From: Candidatus Flexicrinis affinis
Lineage (GTDB): Bacteria; Chloroflexota; Anaerolineae; Aggregatilineales; Phototrophicaceae
DNA: 64,000 nt
Direction of reading: 5' to 3'
Assembly (NCBI GenBank): GCA_016716525.1
Contig: JADJWE010000009.1
Location: forward strand, 310,001 to 374,000
Below are positions 47,544 to 56,303 of this stretch, in pieces. A program made the position numbers and the translations under genes. Position 1 is the stretch's first letter; each line of letters opens with the position of its first letter. The notes below the pieces were generated by a model, which was not told the origin of the DNA, ran no database searches, and saw only the letters and a list, made by a program, of their open reading frames with translations.

Positions 47544-48213
47544 CGACGTCGGGGGGGGTCGGGGGTTGGGGGGGGGCCAACAAAGGGGAACGGCCCCCCC
47601 CGGCCCGCGCGCGCCGGGAGGGGCCCGCCGGGGCGGGCCGCCCGCCCCCGCCCCCCCCCAAGCAACCCTACCGAGAAAAAAACCACACACACCCGCAAAC
47701 CCACGCCCACTGCCGGACAGCCGGGCCCGCCCCGCGCCCTTTTCCCAACCCTCCCCCCACGGGAGACAAACCGCGGGGGGGGAGGGGGGCGGGGACACGG
47801 GGCCCCCCCGGGGCCCCCGGGAGAGCGCGGGGGGAGGGGAGCCCCGGGCCCCCCGGACCGGGCCAAAGGGGGCGCCGCCCCCCCCGGGGGAACCGCCAAA
47901 CCCAGCCCCGCCGGGGCCCCACAAACAGCCCAACCGGGGCGGGCGACCCGCGGGCGCCCCCACCAAAACCCACCGGGCGCCGGGGGCCCCCCCCGGGGGG
48001 GGGGGGGGGGGGGGGGCCGGCGCCCCCCCGCCGCGGGGGGGCGCCGGGGGGCAGCCCGGCACAAACGGGGCCACCCCGGGGGGGGGGGGGAGCCCGGCCC
48101 CCCCGGCCGGGGGCGGGCGGCAGAGGAAGGCAACCCCCAGGGCCCCCACCCCCACCCCGGCCCCCGGCGCCGCCCCACCCCACACCCCCAGCGCCCAGGG
48201 GGGGGGGGTCGTA
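47544..48213. other. G/C homopolymer block, probable assembly artefact
   Basis: About 670 bases made almost wholly of G and C runs (a run of 20 G at 47995-48014 and several of 7-12), with few T and some A-rich islands such as GAGAAAAAAACCACACACAC. All frames read as Pro/Gly/Arg low complexity. It starts within the last codons of the RidA homology and ends 2 bases before the DUF2461 stop. Codon-like structure, repeats and palindromes of the surrounding genome are absent. Most simply this is low-quality read sequence; a genuine simple-sequence tract is less likely. Confidence 0.6.
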
Positions 48214-48215
48214 GG

Positions 48216-48914
48216 CTAGCGTTCGCGCGGCGGACGGTCGACCTTCGGGGCGCGTTCGAGCAGGTTGGCGATGTAGTGCGCGAACGGTTTCATCGCGCCG
48301 GCAACCTCCAGCACGTAGTCGACCAGATCGTCGCGCAGCAGGTCGTCGACGGTGAGGTAGCGCGTGGCGAGCCACTGCTTCATGCGCAGCAGGTCGATGT
48401 CCGGGTGGTCTTTCGAGTAGCCTTTGGGCGCGGTCTTGAGCGCTTCGCCTTCGACCGTGCCGAACAGCGCCTTAAACTTCGGCGCGGCGATGAGCTTCCG
48501 CAGCGGTTTTGAGTCCGCGGCGATCGTATCGCGAATGTACTTGACCTGTTCGGGCGCAGCCATATACGCACCGGTTGCGACCAGCGAATTGCCCTCAGGC
48601 GCAACTTGAAAGTAATACCACAGCGAGTCCGACTTGCGGCCCTGCTTGCCCAGCAGCGCGCCGAACCACGTCTTGTACGGGGACTTGTCTGCCGAGAAAC
48701 GCACATCGCGGTTGATGCGGTACATGCAGGCCTCGGGCGAGATCCCACCGAGGTCATCCACGGCGTCGAAGCGCGCGATCAGCTCGGAGAGCACGTCGAC
48801 ATAGGCGGCGCGGGCGAGTTCGTAGCGGTCGCGGTTGGCTTTGAACCACTCGCGGTTGTTATTCAGACGCAGGTCGTCCAGAAAGTCGAGCGTGTGCTGC
48901 AGCGATGCCGGCAT
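48216..48914 (-). CDS. DUF2461 family protein
   Basis: A 232-residue DUF2461 (TIGR02453) protein with the family marks FLDDLRLNNNREWFKANRD, MYRINRDVRFSADKSPYKTW and YFQVAPEGNSLVATGAYM. Standard length. It starts after AAGGAGTT. Cytosolic, function unknown in the family. It stands alone beside the abnormal G/C block, and its stop lies 2 bases from that block's edge, so the end should be checked. Confidence 0.9.
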   Translation of the reverse strand: MPASLQHTLDFLDDLRLNNNREWFKANRDRYELARAAYVDVLSELIARFDAVDDLGGISPEACMYRINRDVRFSADKSPYKTWFGALLGKQGRKSDSLWYYFQVAPEGNSLVATGAYMAAPEQVKYIRDTIAADSKPLRKLIAAPKFKALFGTVEGEALKTAPKGYSKDHPDIDLLRMKQWLATRYLTVDDLLRDDLVDYVLEVAGAMKPFAHYIANLLERAPKVDRPPRER

Positions 48915-49000
48915 AGGGAACTCCTTCGCGGGTCACGAAGTCCAGACAGGCAGCCCTGACTATAGAACAAACGATCGACTTCGGCAAGTCCCGCCGCGCG

Positions 49001-51571
49001 CTATGGCACGGGGATCACGCAGCGGAAGCCGACGTACTTGTCTTTGAAGTTCTGCGCGACGGCGAAGCGGTCGATGACGCGACCAAGGTTGGCGTTGTCG
49101 TAGCGCGATCCGCCGCGCACGACGCGGTCACCGGCGATGTTCGGGTCTTCGCGGCCGTCGGCGGCGTTGTACGGATAACCGAGCAAGCGCCCGTTCATCC
49201 ACTCGAACACGTTGCCGGCGAGGTCATGCGCGCCGACCCACGATGCGCCGCCCGGATAGCTCCCGACCGGATCGGTCGGCGGCTGTTCGGTACGATCCCA
49301 GCTGAACAGGTCGCGGTTGAGCTCATTGCCGTAAGGGAACTCTAGGCTGTCCGGCCCGCGTGCCGCGTATTCCCACTGCAGTTCCGTCGGCAAGCTGCCG
49401 CCACGCATAACGCAGAAGTCGCGCGCTTCGAACCAGTCGACATTTTCGACCGGACGGTTGTCGCCATCGAATCCGGGCGGATCGGCGGCGACCCCGTTCA
49501 ACGCATTGAACTGCCCCTGCGTGACCTCGTACTTGTCGATCCAGAACGGTGTATCGACGCAGGCCCGATGTACGGGGCGTTCGTCCACATCCGTGCTGGC
49601 TTCGCTGCCCATCAGGAAGCATCCTGCCGGCACCAGCACCATCGTGATGCCCTGAGCAGTGCCTTCGACCGGCGTCCACTGTGCGTTGAACTGCACGCCC
49701 ACGCGCGCCAGCGCGATGAAATCGGGCGTCGGCGTGCGAGTCGGCGGCGGCGTGTGGGTTGCCGTCGGCGTGGCGGTGTGGGTGGGCGTGTTCGTCGGCG
49801 TGGATGTCGCCGTGGGAGTCGGGCTGGGTGTAATGGTTGGCGTCGCGGTCGGCGTGGACGTGGCCGTGGCCGTGTCGGTCGGGGTGGGGCTGGGCGTCAC
49901 GGTCGCGGTGGCTGTCGCCGTCGGCGTGGCGGAATTGGTCGCGGTAGGGGTCGCGCTGGGCGTTGGTGTCGCCAGCGTCGCGGTCTGAGTCAGCCCGGCA
50001 ATGAACGCTTCGGTCGCCAGCGCGTCCTCGGTGGCCTGTGCCGCCTGTGTTTCCTCGAACGACGCGGTCATCTGGGCGAGGGCCAGTTCGCGGGCCTCTT
50101 CCGTTTCGACGAACACGGCGGTGATTTCCGCCTGAACGGTCGCTTCGAAATTGGCGTCGGGCGTCTCGGTCTCGGTCGGCGTGAGCGTATCGGTCGCTGA
50201 CGCGGTGTAGGTCGGGGTGTGCGTCGCGGTCAAGCTGGCCGTATAGGTCGGCGTAAAGGTCGCTGTGGGGCTTGCTGTGGCGGTTGGGGTATCGGTAACC
50301 GCCTGCGTATCGGTGGCGGTCGGGGTCTCTGTCGCGGTTGGGATCAGCGCGAGGGCTTCCGCCGTTGCGGTTTCCCCGGCGCCAATCGCGACGACCGTTT
50401 CTTGCAGCGCGGTACGCGTCATGTCGATGTCGCTTGTGCCGCCGCCGCTGCCGCCCAGGATGACGACCAGTGCAATCAAGACGAGGATCACGCCCAGCAC
50501 GAGCCCGATCAGCAGGCCGCCGCGCTGTTGGCGGAGCGCGCCGGTGATCCCCGACGTCGGCGTGACGGTCGGCGGTACGGGCGTGGCCTCGGCAGGTTGA
50601 AACGTCGGCGTCGCAGACGAGCCTGACGCACTCGCCCCGCTTGCCCCGCTTTGGCCGCCGGCAGGGCGGGTTGGCGCGGCGGTCTTCGGCACCTTGAACG
50701 TGAAATATCCGGTTGCTTCGCCGGCATGGCCTTCGATGGCCGAGTCGAACGCCTGCGCGAAGGCCGTGCATGACGGGAACCGGTCTGACGGGGCCTTCGC
50801 CATCGCCCGCCCAATGACTGCAATGACGGCAGTTGGGACGTCCGGGCGTACGACGTTGAGCGGCGTCGGCTGTTCGTTGAAGTGCTTGAACATCAACTGC
50901 ACGGCGCTGTCTGCCGCGAAAGGCAGACGACCGGCCACCAGTTGATACGTCACGACCGCAAGCGCGTACTGATCGGCCTGCGGCGTGAGTTCGGCGCCTT
51001 CCCACTGCTCCGGCGGCATGTACGACGGCGTGCCCATCGCGATGCCGGTGCCGGTCAGCAGCACACTCTGGTCGACCAGCTTGGCGATGCCGAAGTCGAC
51101 GAGGAACGCGCGGCCGAGGTTGTCGAACATGACGTTGGCCGGCTTGACGTCACGGTGGATGACGCCGTGGATATGTGCGTAATCCAACGCCGAGCCGAGG
51201 TCTCGCACCAGCGCTGCGGTCTCGCCGAGTGATATTGGCTGTCCGGCCGCACTGCGCGCCTTGATCCGGTCGGCCAGCGAACCACCGCGCAGCAGCTGCA
51301 TGACGACATAGCTGATGCTGCGCTGGGTGCCGAAGTCGAAAATCTGGACGATGTTCGGATGGCTGAGGTTCGCGGCAGTCTGGGCTTCTTGCGTGAACCG
51401 TTCGAGGTAGCCCTGCTGGTTGGCGATGGTCGCCGGCAGTACTTTGACCGCCACCTCGCGCTTGAGGCTCATTTGATAGCCGCGGTATACGGCGCCCATG
51501 CCGCCCGCGCCTAGCATTTCTTTCAGTTCGACGCCGCCGAGTGTCGTCCCGGACAGGTTCTCTACGCTCAT
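49001..51571 (-). CDS. Ser/Thr protein kinase fused to FGE-like sulfatase-modifying domain
   Basis: An 856-residue membrane kinase. The kinase domain (about 10-280) has GAGGMGAVYRG, Lys43, HRDVKPANV (139-147) and VDFGIAKL (158-165). A Ala/Gly/Ser-rich linker leads to one TM helix (352-374). Outside is a long Thr/Ala/Pro linker of TPT/TAT words (about 410-640), then an FGE-type domain (640-856): GITMVLVPAGCFLMGSE, FWIDKYEVTQGQFNAL, LPTELQWEYAARGPD, LAGNVFEWMNG, VVRGGSRYDN. The inside kinase would respond to an outside FGE-like sensor. The oxidising Cys residues of true FGE are not evident, so it may bind rather than catalyse. Confidence 0.92.
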   Translation of the reverse strand: MSVENLSGTTLGGVELKEMLGAGGMGAVYRGYQMSLKREVAVKVLPATIANQQGYLERFTQEAQTAANLSHPNIVQIFDFGTQRSISYVVMQLLRGGSLADRIKARSAAGQPISLGETAALVRDLGSALDYAHIHGVIHRDVKPANVMFDNLGRAFLVDFGIAKLVDQSVLLTGTGIAMGTPSYMPPEQWEGAELTPQADQYALAVVTYQLVAGRLPFAADSAVQLMFKHFNEQPTPLNVVRPDVPTAVIAVIGRAMAKAPSDRFPSCTAFAQAFDSAIEGHAGEATGYFTFKVPKTAAPTRPAGGQSGASGASASGSSATPTFQPAEATPVPPTVTPTSGITGALRQQRGGLLIGLVLGVILVLIALVVILGGSGGGTSDIDMTRTALQETVVAIGAGETATAEALALIPTATETPTATDTQAVTDTPTATASPTATFTPTYTASLTATHTPTYTASATDTLTPTETETPDANFEATVQAEITAVFVETEEARELALAQMTASFEETQAAQATEDALATEAFIAGLTQTATLATPTPSATPTATNSATPTATATATVTPSPTPTDTATATSTPTATPTITPSPTPTATSTPTNTPTHTATPTATHTPPPTRTPTPDFIALARVGVQFNAQWTPVEGTAQGITMVLVPAGCFLMGSEASTDVDERPVHRACVDTPFWIDKYEVTQGQFNALNGVAADPPGFDGDNRPVENVDWFEARDFCVMRGGSLPTELQWEYAARGPDSLEFPYGNELNRDLFSWDRTEQPPTDPVGSYPGGASWVGAHDLAGNVFEWMNGRLLGYPYNAADGREDPNIAGDRVVRGGSRYDNANLGRVIDRFAVAQNFKDKYVGFRCVIPVP

Positions 51572-51695
51572 GATGGGGTATCTCGCTGGGTTGTTCGGTG
51601 GCGCAGTCCGTCAGCGCAGCAGCCTCGGTGCTGCCGCAGTGCGCATACAGACAGTATAGGAACGTTTGCGCAAGCGCACAACTCGGGCGGACGAA

Positions 51696-52103
51696 TTAGC
51701 CTAGTGCGGCAAGTCCAAGCATGGCGATCCGCACGTCTTCGTCTTCTGGCAGGCCGCTCACGCCGAGACCGCCCACCACATGCCCGTCGACGACGATCGG
51801 CAGTCCGCCGCCCCAGCCGACGAAACGCGGGTCGCCGAAGTAGGACAGCGGGAAGCCTTCCGCTCGCGAAAGGGCGCCGAGATCGCGGGTGGCGGTGCGT
51901 TCGCGAGCCGCCGTGAACGCCTTGTTCTGCGCAATCGTGATCGGCGGCAGCGGGCATCCATCGGTCCGCAGGAAGGCAATCAGCTCGCCGTGCGAATCGA
52001 CCACGGCGACCGCCGCACCTTGACTGGTTCGCACGAGTTCGCCGCGCACGGCGTCGATGATGGTCATCGCTTGGGCGAGGGTGAGAGCAGGTGACGTCGG
52101 CAC
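51696..52103 (-). CDS. GlcG/HbpS-like (DUF336) protein
   Basis: A 135-residue GlcG/HbpS family protein: LTLAQAMTIIDAVRGEL, AVAVVDSHGELIAFLRTDGC, AQNKAFTAARERT, and the glycine-rich GGGLPIVVDGHVVGGLGVSG typical of the family. GTG start at 52103 after GGAGG; longer in-frame starts are rejected. HbpS-like proteins bind haem or glycolate-related ligands; many cytosolic members are uncharacterised. It lies downstream of the PAS kinase in the same direction with a 49-base gap and may be co-transcribed. Confidence 0.88.
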   Translation of the reverse strand: MPTSPALTLAQAMTIIDAVRGELVRTSQGAAVAVVDSHGELIAFLRTDGCPLPPITIAQNKAFTAARERTATRDLGALSRAEGFPLSYFGDPRFVGWGGGLPIVVDGHVVGGLGVSGLPEDEDVRIAMLGLAALG

Positions 52104-52152
52104 GGCGCAGTCCTCCAATGGAGCAGTCGCCGTTGAGCTTAACGCAGCCGTG

Positions 52153-53757
52153 CTATTCCGGCGACACGATCGGTAGGTGCACGGTGAAAACCGACCCGGC
52201 ATCTACGCGGCTGTCGACTGTGATATGTCCGCCGTGGTGCTCGATGATGCGCTGTGCAATCGGCAGGCCGAGGCCGAAGCCGGGCGTTGTGCGCGCTTCA
52301 TCCTGCCGCCAAAACCGGTCGAAGATGCGTGGCAGTGCCTGATGTTGGATGCCAATGCCCGTGTCGCGCACTTCGATGGTAATCCCGGTGCGACTGCACG
52401 CCGTCGTGATGATCACGCTGCCGTTGGTGTCGGTATGGCGCAGGGCATTGTCGATCAACTGTGAACACGCTTCGTTCAGGCGGATCGGATCGGCGCTGAT
52501 CGCCGGGAGCGCATCTTCGAGCACGAGGTCGAAACGGATCCCGCGTCGTTCGCAAATCGCCGCGAAATGGCTGCGCAGGTCGCGCAGCAGATGATTGACG
52601 TTGACTGCTTGCCGGCGCAAGACAACGCCGGCATCCAGTTCGGCCATGACCTGCAGGTGGTCGAGAAGCCGCGTAATGCGGTTGATCTGATCGTTGGCGA
52701 CCCGTGCGTGTTCGTCGCGCCGGCCCTCGTCGGTACTGCGGCGCAGCAAGTACACGCTGGTCCCGATGATCGATAGCGGCGTGCGAAACTCGTGCGAGGT
52801 GTCCTGAATGAACTTGGTCAGGATCGTCACGCGTTGGCGCTCGGTCTCCAGCGCATAGGCTTGCCGCACGGCCTCGTGCAGGTCGGCCTGTGCTTGCTTG
52901 AGCTCGGAGATGTCGGTCGACACGCTCAGGACCGCTTCGACATCGCTGCCGGGGAGCTTGATCGGCACCTTGGTCGTACTGAACATGAAGCGTTCGCCGC
53001 TGGGTGCGACAAACTCGTCCTCGAGAATCGTACGCGGCACGCCGCTGCGCAGCACGTCCTCGTCCTCTTCGCGAAGCTGCGCGGCGATCGGCACGCCGAA
53101 GTCGAAATCGGTCTTACCGATGATCTCGTCGACGGTGGAGCCAACTGCTTGAGCCGCCGCCTCGTTGGCGATCACGTAGCGACCTTCGCGGTCGCGCGCA
53201 TAGATATGGTTGGGAACCGCGTTGATGAGGGTGCGCAAGAGCGTCTCCGCATCGCGGATACGCTGCTCATTCTGGCGCCGCTCGGTGATGTCGCGCACGA
53301 TGCTCTGAATGTACGCCGGGTTGCCTGCACGATCGCGCACGAGCTCGACGGTCACTTCGACCGGGAACAGCGCGCCAGACTTGTGGCGCATCAGGCGCGT
53401 CAGCATCGGGACGTGCTCGCCGGCAATCAGGCGATCCATGATGGCGCGCGTTGCGTCCGGTTCGCCAGACAACTCCATGACGCGTTTGGATTGGATCTCT
53501 TCGATTGTGTAGCCGAACATCTCGGCAGCGCGCCGGTTGACCGCGAAATAGCTGCCGTTCAGGTTGAGCAAGAACACGGCGTCGTGCATCTGGTCGAAGA
53601 ACGACCGAAACGAACGGATGGGGAGCGGCGGCACGCCGCTGCCGTCGTCGCCCAGTGCAAGCGACAGCACCTCGGAGATCGTCTCGGTATTGAGCAATCC
53701 AGCCTGCTTGGCGCGCTCGATGAGCTCGTCGGGCAGGTGCAGGGTGATGTCGCCCAC
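52153..53757 (-). CDS. PAS-PAS histidine kinase with antitoxin-like N-terminus
   Basis: A 534-residue soluble hybrid-free kinase. The first ~35 residues (ITLHLPDELIERAKQAGLL) resemble the start of ribbon-helix-helix or VapB-like antitoxins. Two PAS domains follow (about 50-160 with FAVNRRAAEMFGYT and 172-288 with YVIANEAAAQAVG). HisKA has SHEFRTPLSI (His322), and the HATPase has DNALRHTD, DTGIGI and GFGLGLPIAQ. No TM segment, so the signal is intracellular. GTG start after AAGGA. No response regulator is adjacent. The N-terminal likeness is short and by eye. Confidence 0.9.
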   Translation of the reverse strand: MGDITLHLPDELIERAKQAGLLNTETISEVLSLALGDDGSGVPPLPIRSFRSFFDQMHDAVFLLNLNGSYFAVNRRAAEMFGYTIEEIQSKRVMELSGEPDATRAIMDRLIAGEHVPMLTRLMRHKSGALFPVEVTVELVRDRAGNPAYIQSIVRDITERRQNEQRIRDAETLLRTLINAVPNHIYARDREGRYVIANEAAAQAVGSTVDEIIGKTDFDFGVPIAAQLREEDEDVLRSGVPRTILEDEFVAPSGERFMFSTTKVPIKLPGSDVEAVLSVSTDISELKQAQADLHEAVRQAYALETERQRVTILTKFIQDTSHEFRTPLSIIGTSVYLLRRSTDEGRRDEHARVANDQINRITRLLDHLQVMAELDAGVVLRRQAVNVNHLLRDLRSHFAAICERRGIRFDLVLEDALPAISADPIRLNEACSQLIDNALRHTDTNGSVIITTACSRTGITIEVRDTGIGIQHQALPRIFDRFWRQDEARTTPGFGLGLPIAQRIIEHHGGHITVDSRVDAGSVFTVHLPIVSPE

Positions 53758-53919
53758 AGTCGAAGGGTTCCTTGGCCCGCGTTGACCGAATTATAGCGCA
53801 AGCGCCTCCAGTACAACGTAAGATCTGTATGCGGATGGGGTTGCCCACAGAGTCCAAACCCCGCACGTGAGGTGCTATACTCGTCGCGTTTTGTCTGGCA
53901 GAAGCAGGTGAATCGACCC

Positions 53920-54705
53920 ATGAGTCATCCTACGTACGAAACGATCCGAGTCGACGTGCCCGCGCCCGGTGTCGGGTTGGTGCAGTTCAACCGCCCGCAG
54001 GCCCTGAACGCGCTCAACGCGCAGATGACCGGCGAGGCGTTCACCGCCCTTGAAATCTTTGACGCCGATCCCGCAATTCACTGCATGGTGCTGACCGGCA
54101 GCGACCGCGCGTTTGCCGCCGGCGCCGACATCAAGGAAATGGCCGGCAAGACAGCCGTCGATATGTTCGCCGGCGCCGACGTCACCGACTGGTCGCGCCT
54201 GACCCGCATCGCCAAGCCAATTGTGGCGGCCGTGAGCGGCTTTGCGCTCGGCGGCGGATGCGAAATTGCGATGACGTGCGACATGATCGTCGCCAGCGAA
54301 ACCGCTTTGTTCGGCCAGCCCGAGATCAACCTCGGGATCATCCCCGGCGCGGGCGGCACACAGCGCCTGACGCGCGCGGTCGGTAAGGCGTTGGCGATGG
54401 AGATGATCCTGACCGACCGCCGCCTGAGCGCCGAAGAAGCGCTGCGCCACGGCTTGGTCAACCGGGTCTCGCCGGTCGAACTGTATCTGAAGGAAGCGAT
54501 CGAGCTGGCGCAGAAGGTCGGCGAGCGGTCGCAAGTAGCGGTGCGTATGGCGAAGGACGCCGTTAACAAGGCCTACGAGCTGTCGCTGGCGGAGGGGTTG
54601 GTGTTCGAGAAGCGCAATTTCTACCTGCTGTTCAGCACCGAAGATCGCGCCGAAGGCATGAACGCATTCATCGAGAAGCGCAAAGCGAACTGGAAGAACA
54701 AGTAA
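53920..54705 (+). CDS. Enoyl-CoA hydratase
   Basis: A 261-residue crotonase-fold enzyme with both catalytic glutamates: GGGCEIAMTCDM (first Glu) and FGQPEINLGIIPGAGGTQRL (second Glu). The CoA oxyanion segments RAFAAGADIKEM and ALGGGCE are present. It hydrates trans-2-enoyl-CoA in beta-oxidation. Start at the ATG at 53920, because the preceding in-frame part lacks homology and an AGGTGA site lies upstream. First gene of a four-gene chain with nucleoside hydrolase, phosphoesterase-like and ATPase genes. Other beta-oxidation genes are not nearby. Confidence 0.92.
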   Translation: MSHPTYETIRVDVPAPGVGLVQFNRPQALNALNAQMTGEAFTALEIFDADPAIHCMVLTGSDRAFAAGADIKEMAGKTAVDMFAGADVTDWSRLTRIAKPIVAAVSGFALGGGCEIAMTCDMIVASETALFGQPEINLGIIPGAGGTQRLTRAVGKALAMEMILTDRRLSAEEALRHGLVNRVSPVELYLKEAIELAQKVGERSQVAVRMAKDAVNKAYELSLAEGLVFEKRNFYLLFSTEDRAEGMNAFIEKRKANWKNK

Positions 54706-54708
54706 CCT

Positions 54709-55683
54709 ATGATCGATCCGAAGCCCGAGGACCTTCAGCAAGCCGCGCCGCAGGATAAGCCCAAGCGCCGCTTCTTCATCGACACCGACCCGGGGACCGA
54801 CGATGCCGTTGCGCTTGTGATGGCCCTTCAGTCCGATGCGATCGAGGTGGTCGGAATCAGTGTGGTTGCAGGCAATGTCGGGTTGGAACAGACCGTGCAG
54901 AACGCGCTGTACACGGTCGAGATATGCGGCGGCGGCGTGCCAGTCTACGTGGGCGCCAAACGCCCGATGAACCGCGAACTGCAGACGGCCGATCTTGTGC
55001 ACGGCAAGGACGGGCTGGGCGATATCGGTCTGCCGCTGACCGGGCGCATACCCGCGTCCGCCTCCGCCGTGGATGCGCTCATCGAGGCAGCGCGGCAGTA
55101 CGCCGGCGAACTCACGCTGGTCACGCTTGGGCCGCTGACCAACGTTGCGCAGGCCGTCCAGCGCGATCCGTCGTTTGCCACCAACATCGCGCGCTGCGTC
55201 ATCATGGGCGGCGCGCCTGACGGAGTCGGCAACACCACTGCCACCGCCGAGTTCAACGTCTTCGTGGATCCTGAAGCCGCGCACGTCGTGCTGCACAGCG
55301 GCATGCCGACCGAATGGGTAGGCTGGGACGTCACGCTTCGCCACGCTATGCTCACGCCCGAGGAGAACGATTCGCTTCGCGCGCACGGTACGCCGCTGGC
55401 CGAGTTTGTCGCAGACATTCAGAAACCTGTGCTGGCGTTATGGGACCGGCTTTATGGCTATCCGATGGTGTGCCTGCCCGATCCGCTGGCGATGGCGGTC
55501 GCGTTGACCCCGGACATCGCCGAGTATCTCCCGGTGCACATGGACATCGAAGTGTCTGGCTCGCTCACGGTCGGCATGACAGTCGTCGACCGGCGGCCTC
55601 GCCCCAGCGACCACAACGCGTTGATCGTCACGCGCGTGCATCGCGACCGCTTCATGCAAATGCTGCACGACGCTGTCTCATGA
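54709..55683 (+). CDS. Inosine-uridine-preferring nucleoside hydrolase
   Basis: A 324-residue IUNH family enzyme. The calcium-binding Asp cluster is FIDTDPGTDDA (23-33), with LVTLGPLTNVA, VIMGGAPDGVGNTTATAEFN (substrate loop) and a C-terminal DHNALIVT. It hydrolyses ribonucleosides to base and ribose in salvage. It starts 3 bases after the enoyl-CoA hydratase stop and its own stop overlaps the next start (ATGA). Substrate preference within the family is not determined. Confidence 0.93.
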   Translation: MIDPKPEDLQQAAPQDKPKRRFFIDTDPGTDDAVALVMALQSDAIEVVGISVVAGNVGLEQTVQNALYTVEICGGGVPVYVGAKRPMNRELQTADLVHGKDGLGDIGLPLTGRIPASASAVDALIEAARQYAGELTLVTLGPLTNVAQAVQRDPSFATNIARCVIMGGAPDGVGNTTATAEFNVFVDPEAAHVVLHSGMPTEWVGWDVTLRHAMLTPEENDSLRAHGTPLAEFVADIQKPVLALWDRLYGYPMVCLPDPLAMAVALTPDIAEYLPVHMDIEVSGSLTVGMTVVDRRPRPSDHNALIVTRVHRDRFMQMLHDAVS

Positions 55684-56303
55684 GCGAAATACGGGTTGCG
55701 AAGGCAACGATCCTGTTCACGCAGGACCTGCGCGGCGACCTGAACTTCGTCCCAAAGCTCGGACGTGTCCTGTGGCGCCTGCGTGCCGAGGATCAAAACA
55801 ACGTGACCGTCGATCTGGGCGCAGCCTGCGACCGGTCGGTCTGGCACTGTGACGCCACCGATGGCCGATCCATGCTGATCGCGCTCGATGGAATGAACTA
55901 TGCGGCGGCCAACACGGAAGGGCTGGAGGAGAACGTCCGTCCCCACCTTAGCCGTGCACTGGTCGGCCTGCGGGCAGTCGACCGCAAGTACCCTGCCAAG
56001 CTCGGCCCGTTTCAGATGGTGACACACCTCCCGCCAGAAGGGTTCCCCGGCGCGTCGCTAGTGCTCGTCCTCGCGCCGCAGGATCATGCGCGCGTTGAAG
56101 CGAATGCGGTTTTCTTCCCGCGTGTGCCGCGCTATGCGATCGGGCGCATTCGGGTCGCCCTTCTGCCGAAGGTCGAGATCGTGAGCGTCGAGACGCTTCC
56201 AGTCCCGCCCGACACGCCGCCGGACCCGACGCTGTCAGCGATGGTCGGGTTCATCGAGAGCGAGGCGCGTCAGTACGCGGAGAAACGGAAGCGTCCGATT
56301 TGA
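55680..56303 (+). CDS. Hypothetical protein, metallophosphoesterase-like N-terminus
   Basis: A 207-residue protein. Text such as ATILFTQDLRGDLNFVPKLG, VDLGAACDRSVWHCDATDGR and MLIALDGMNYAAAN recalls the N-terminal strand, metal and nucleotide features of calcineurin-like 5'-nucleotidases, but the classical His-Asp metal motifs are reduced. It lies between a nucleoside hydrolase and an ATPase with 4-base overlaps at both ends (ATGA and TTGA). A nucleotide-related role is inferred from neighbours; catalytic activity is uncertain. Confidence 0.6.
   Translation: MSEIRVAKATILFTQDLRGDLNFVPKLGRVLWRLRAEDQNNVTVDLGAACDRSVWHCDATDGRSMLIALDGMNYAAANTEGLEENVRPHLSRALVGLRAVDRKYPAKLGPFQMVTHLPPEGFPGASLVLVLAPQDHARVEANAVFFPRVPRYAIGRIRVALLPKVEIVSVETLPVPPDTPPDPTLSAMVGFIESEARQYAEKRKRPI

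Noticed and set aside
47096..48375. Long Pro/Gly/Arg frames through the G/C block on both strands
   Set aside because: All frames are open because the sequence is almost only G and C; no homology except the RidA end.
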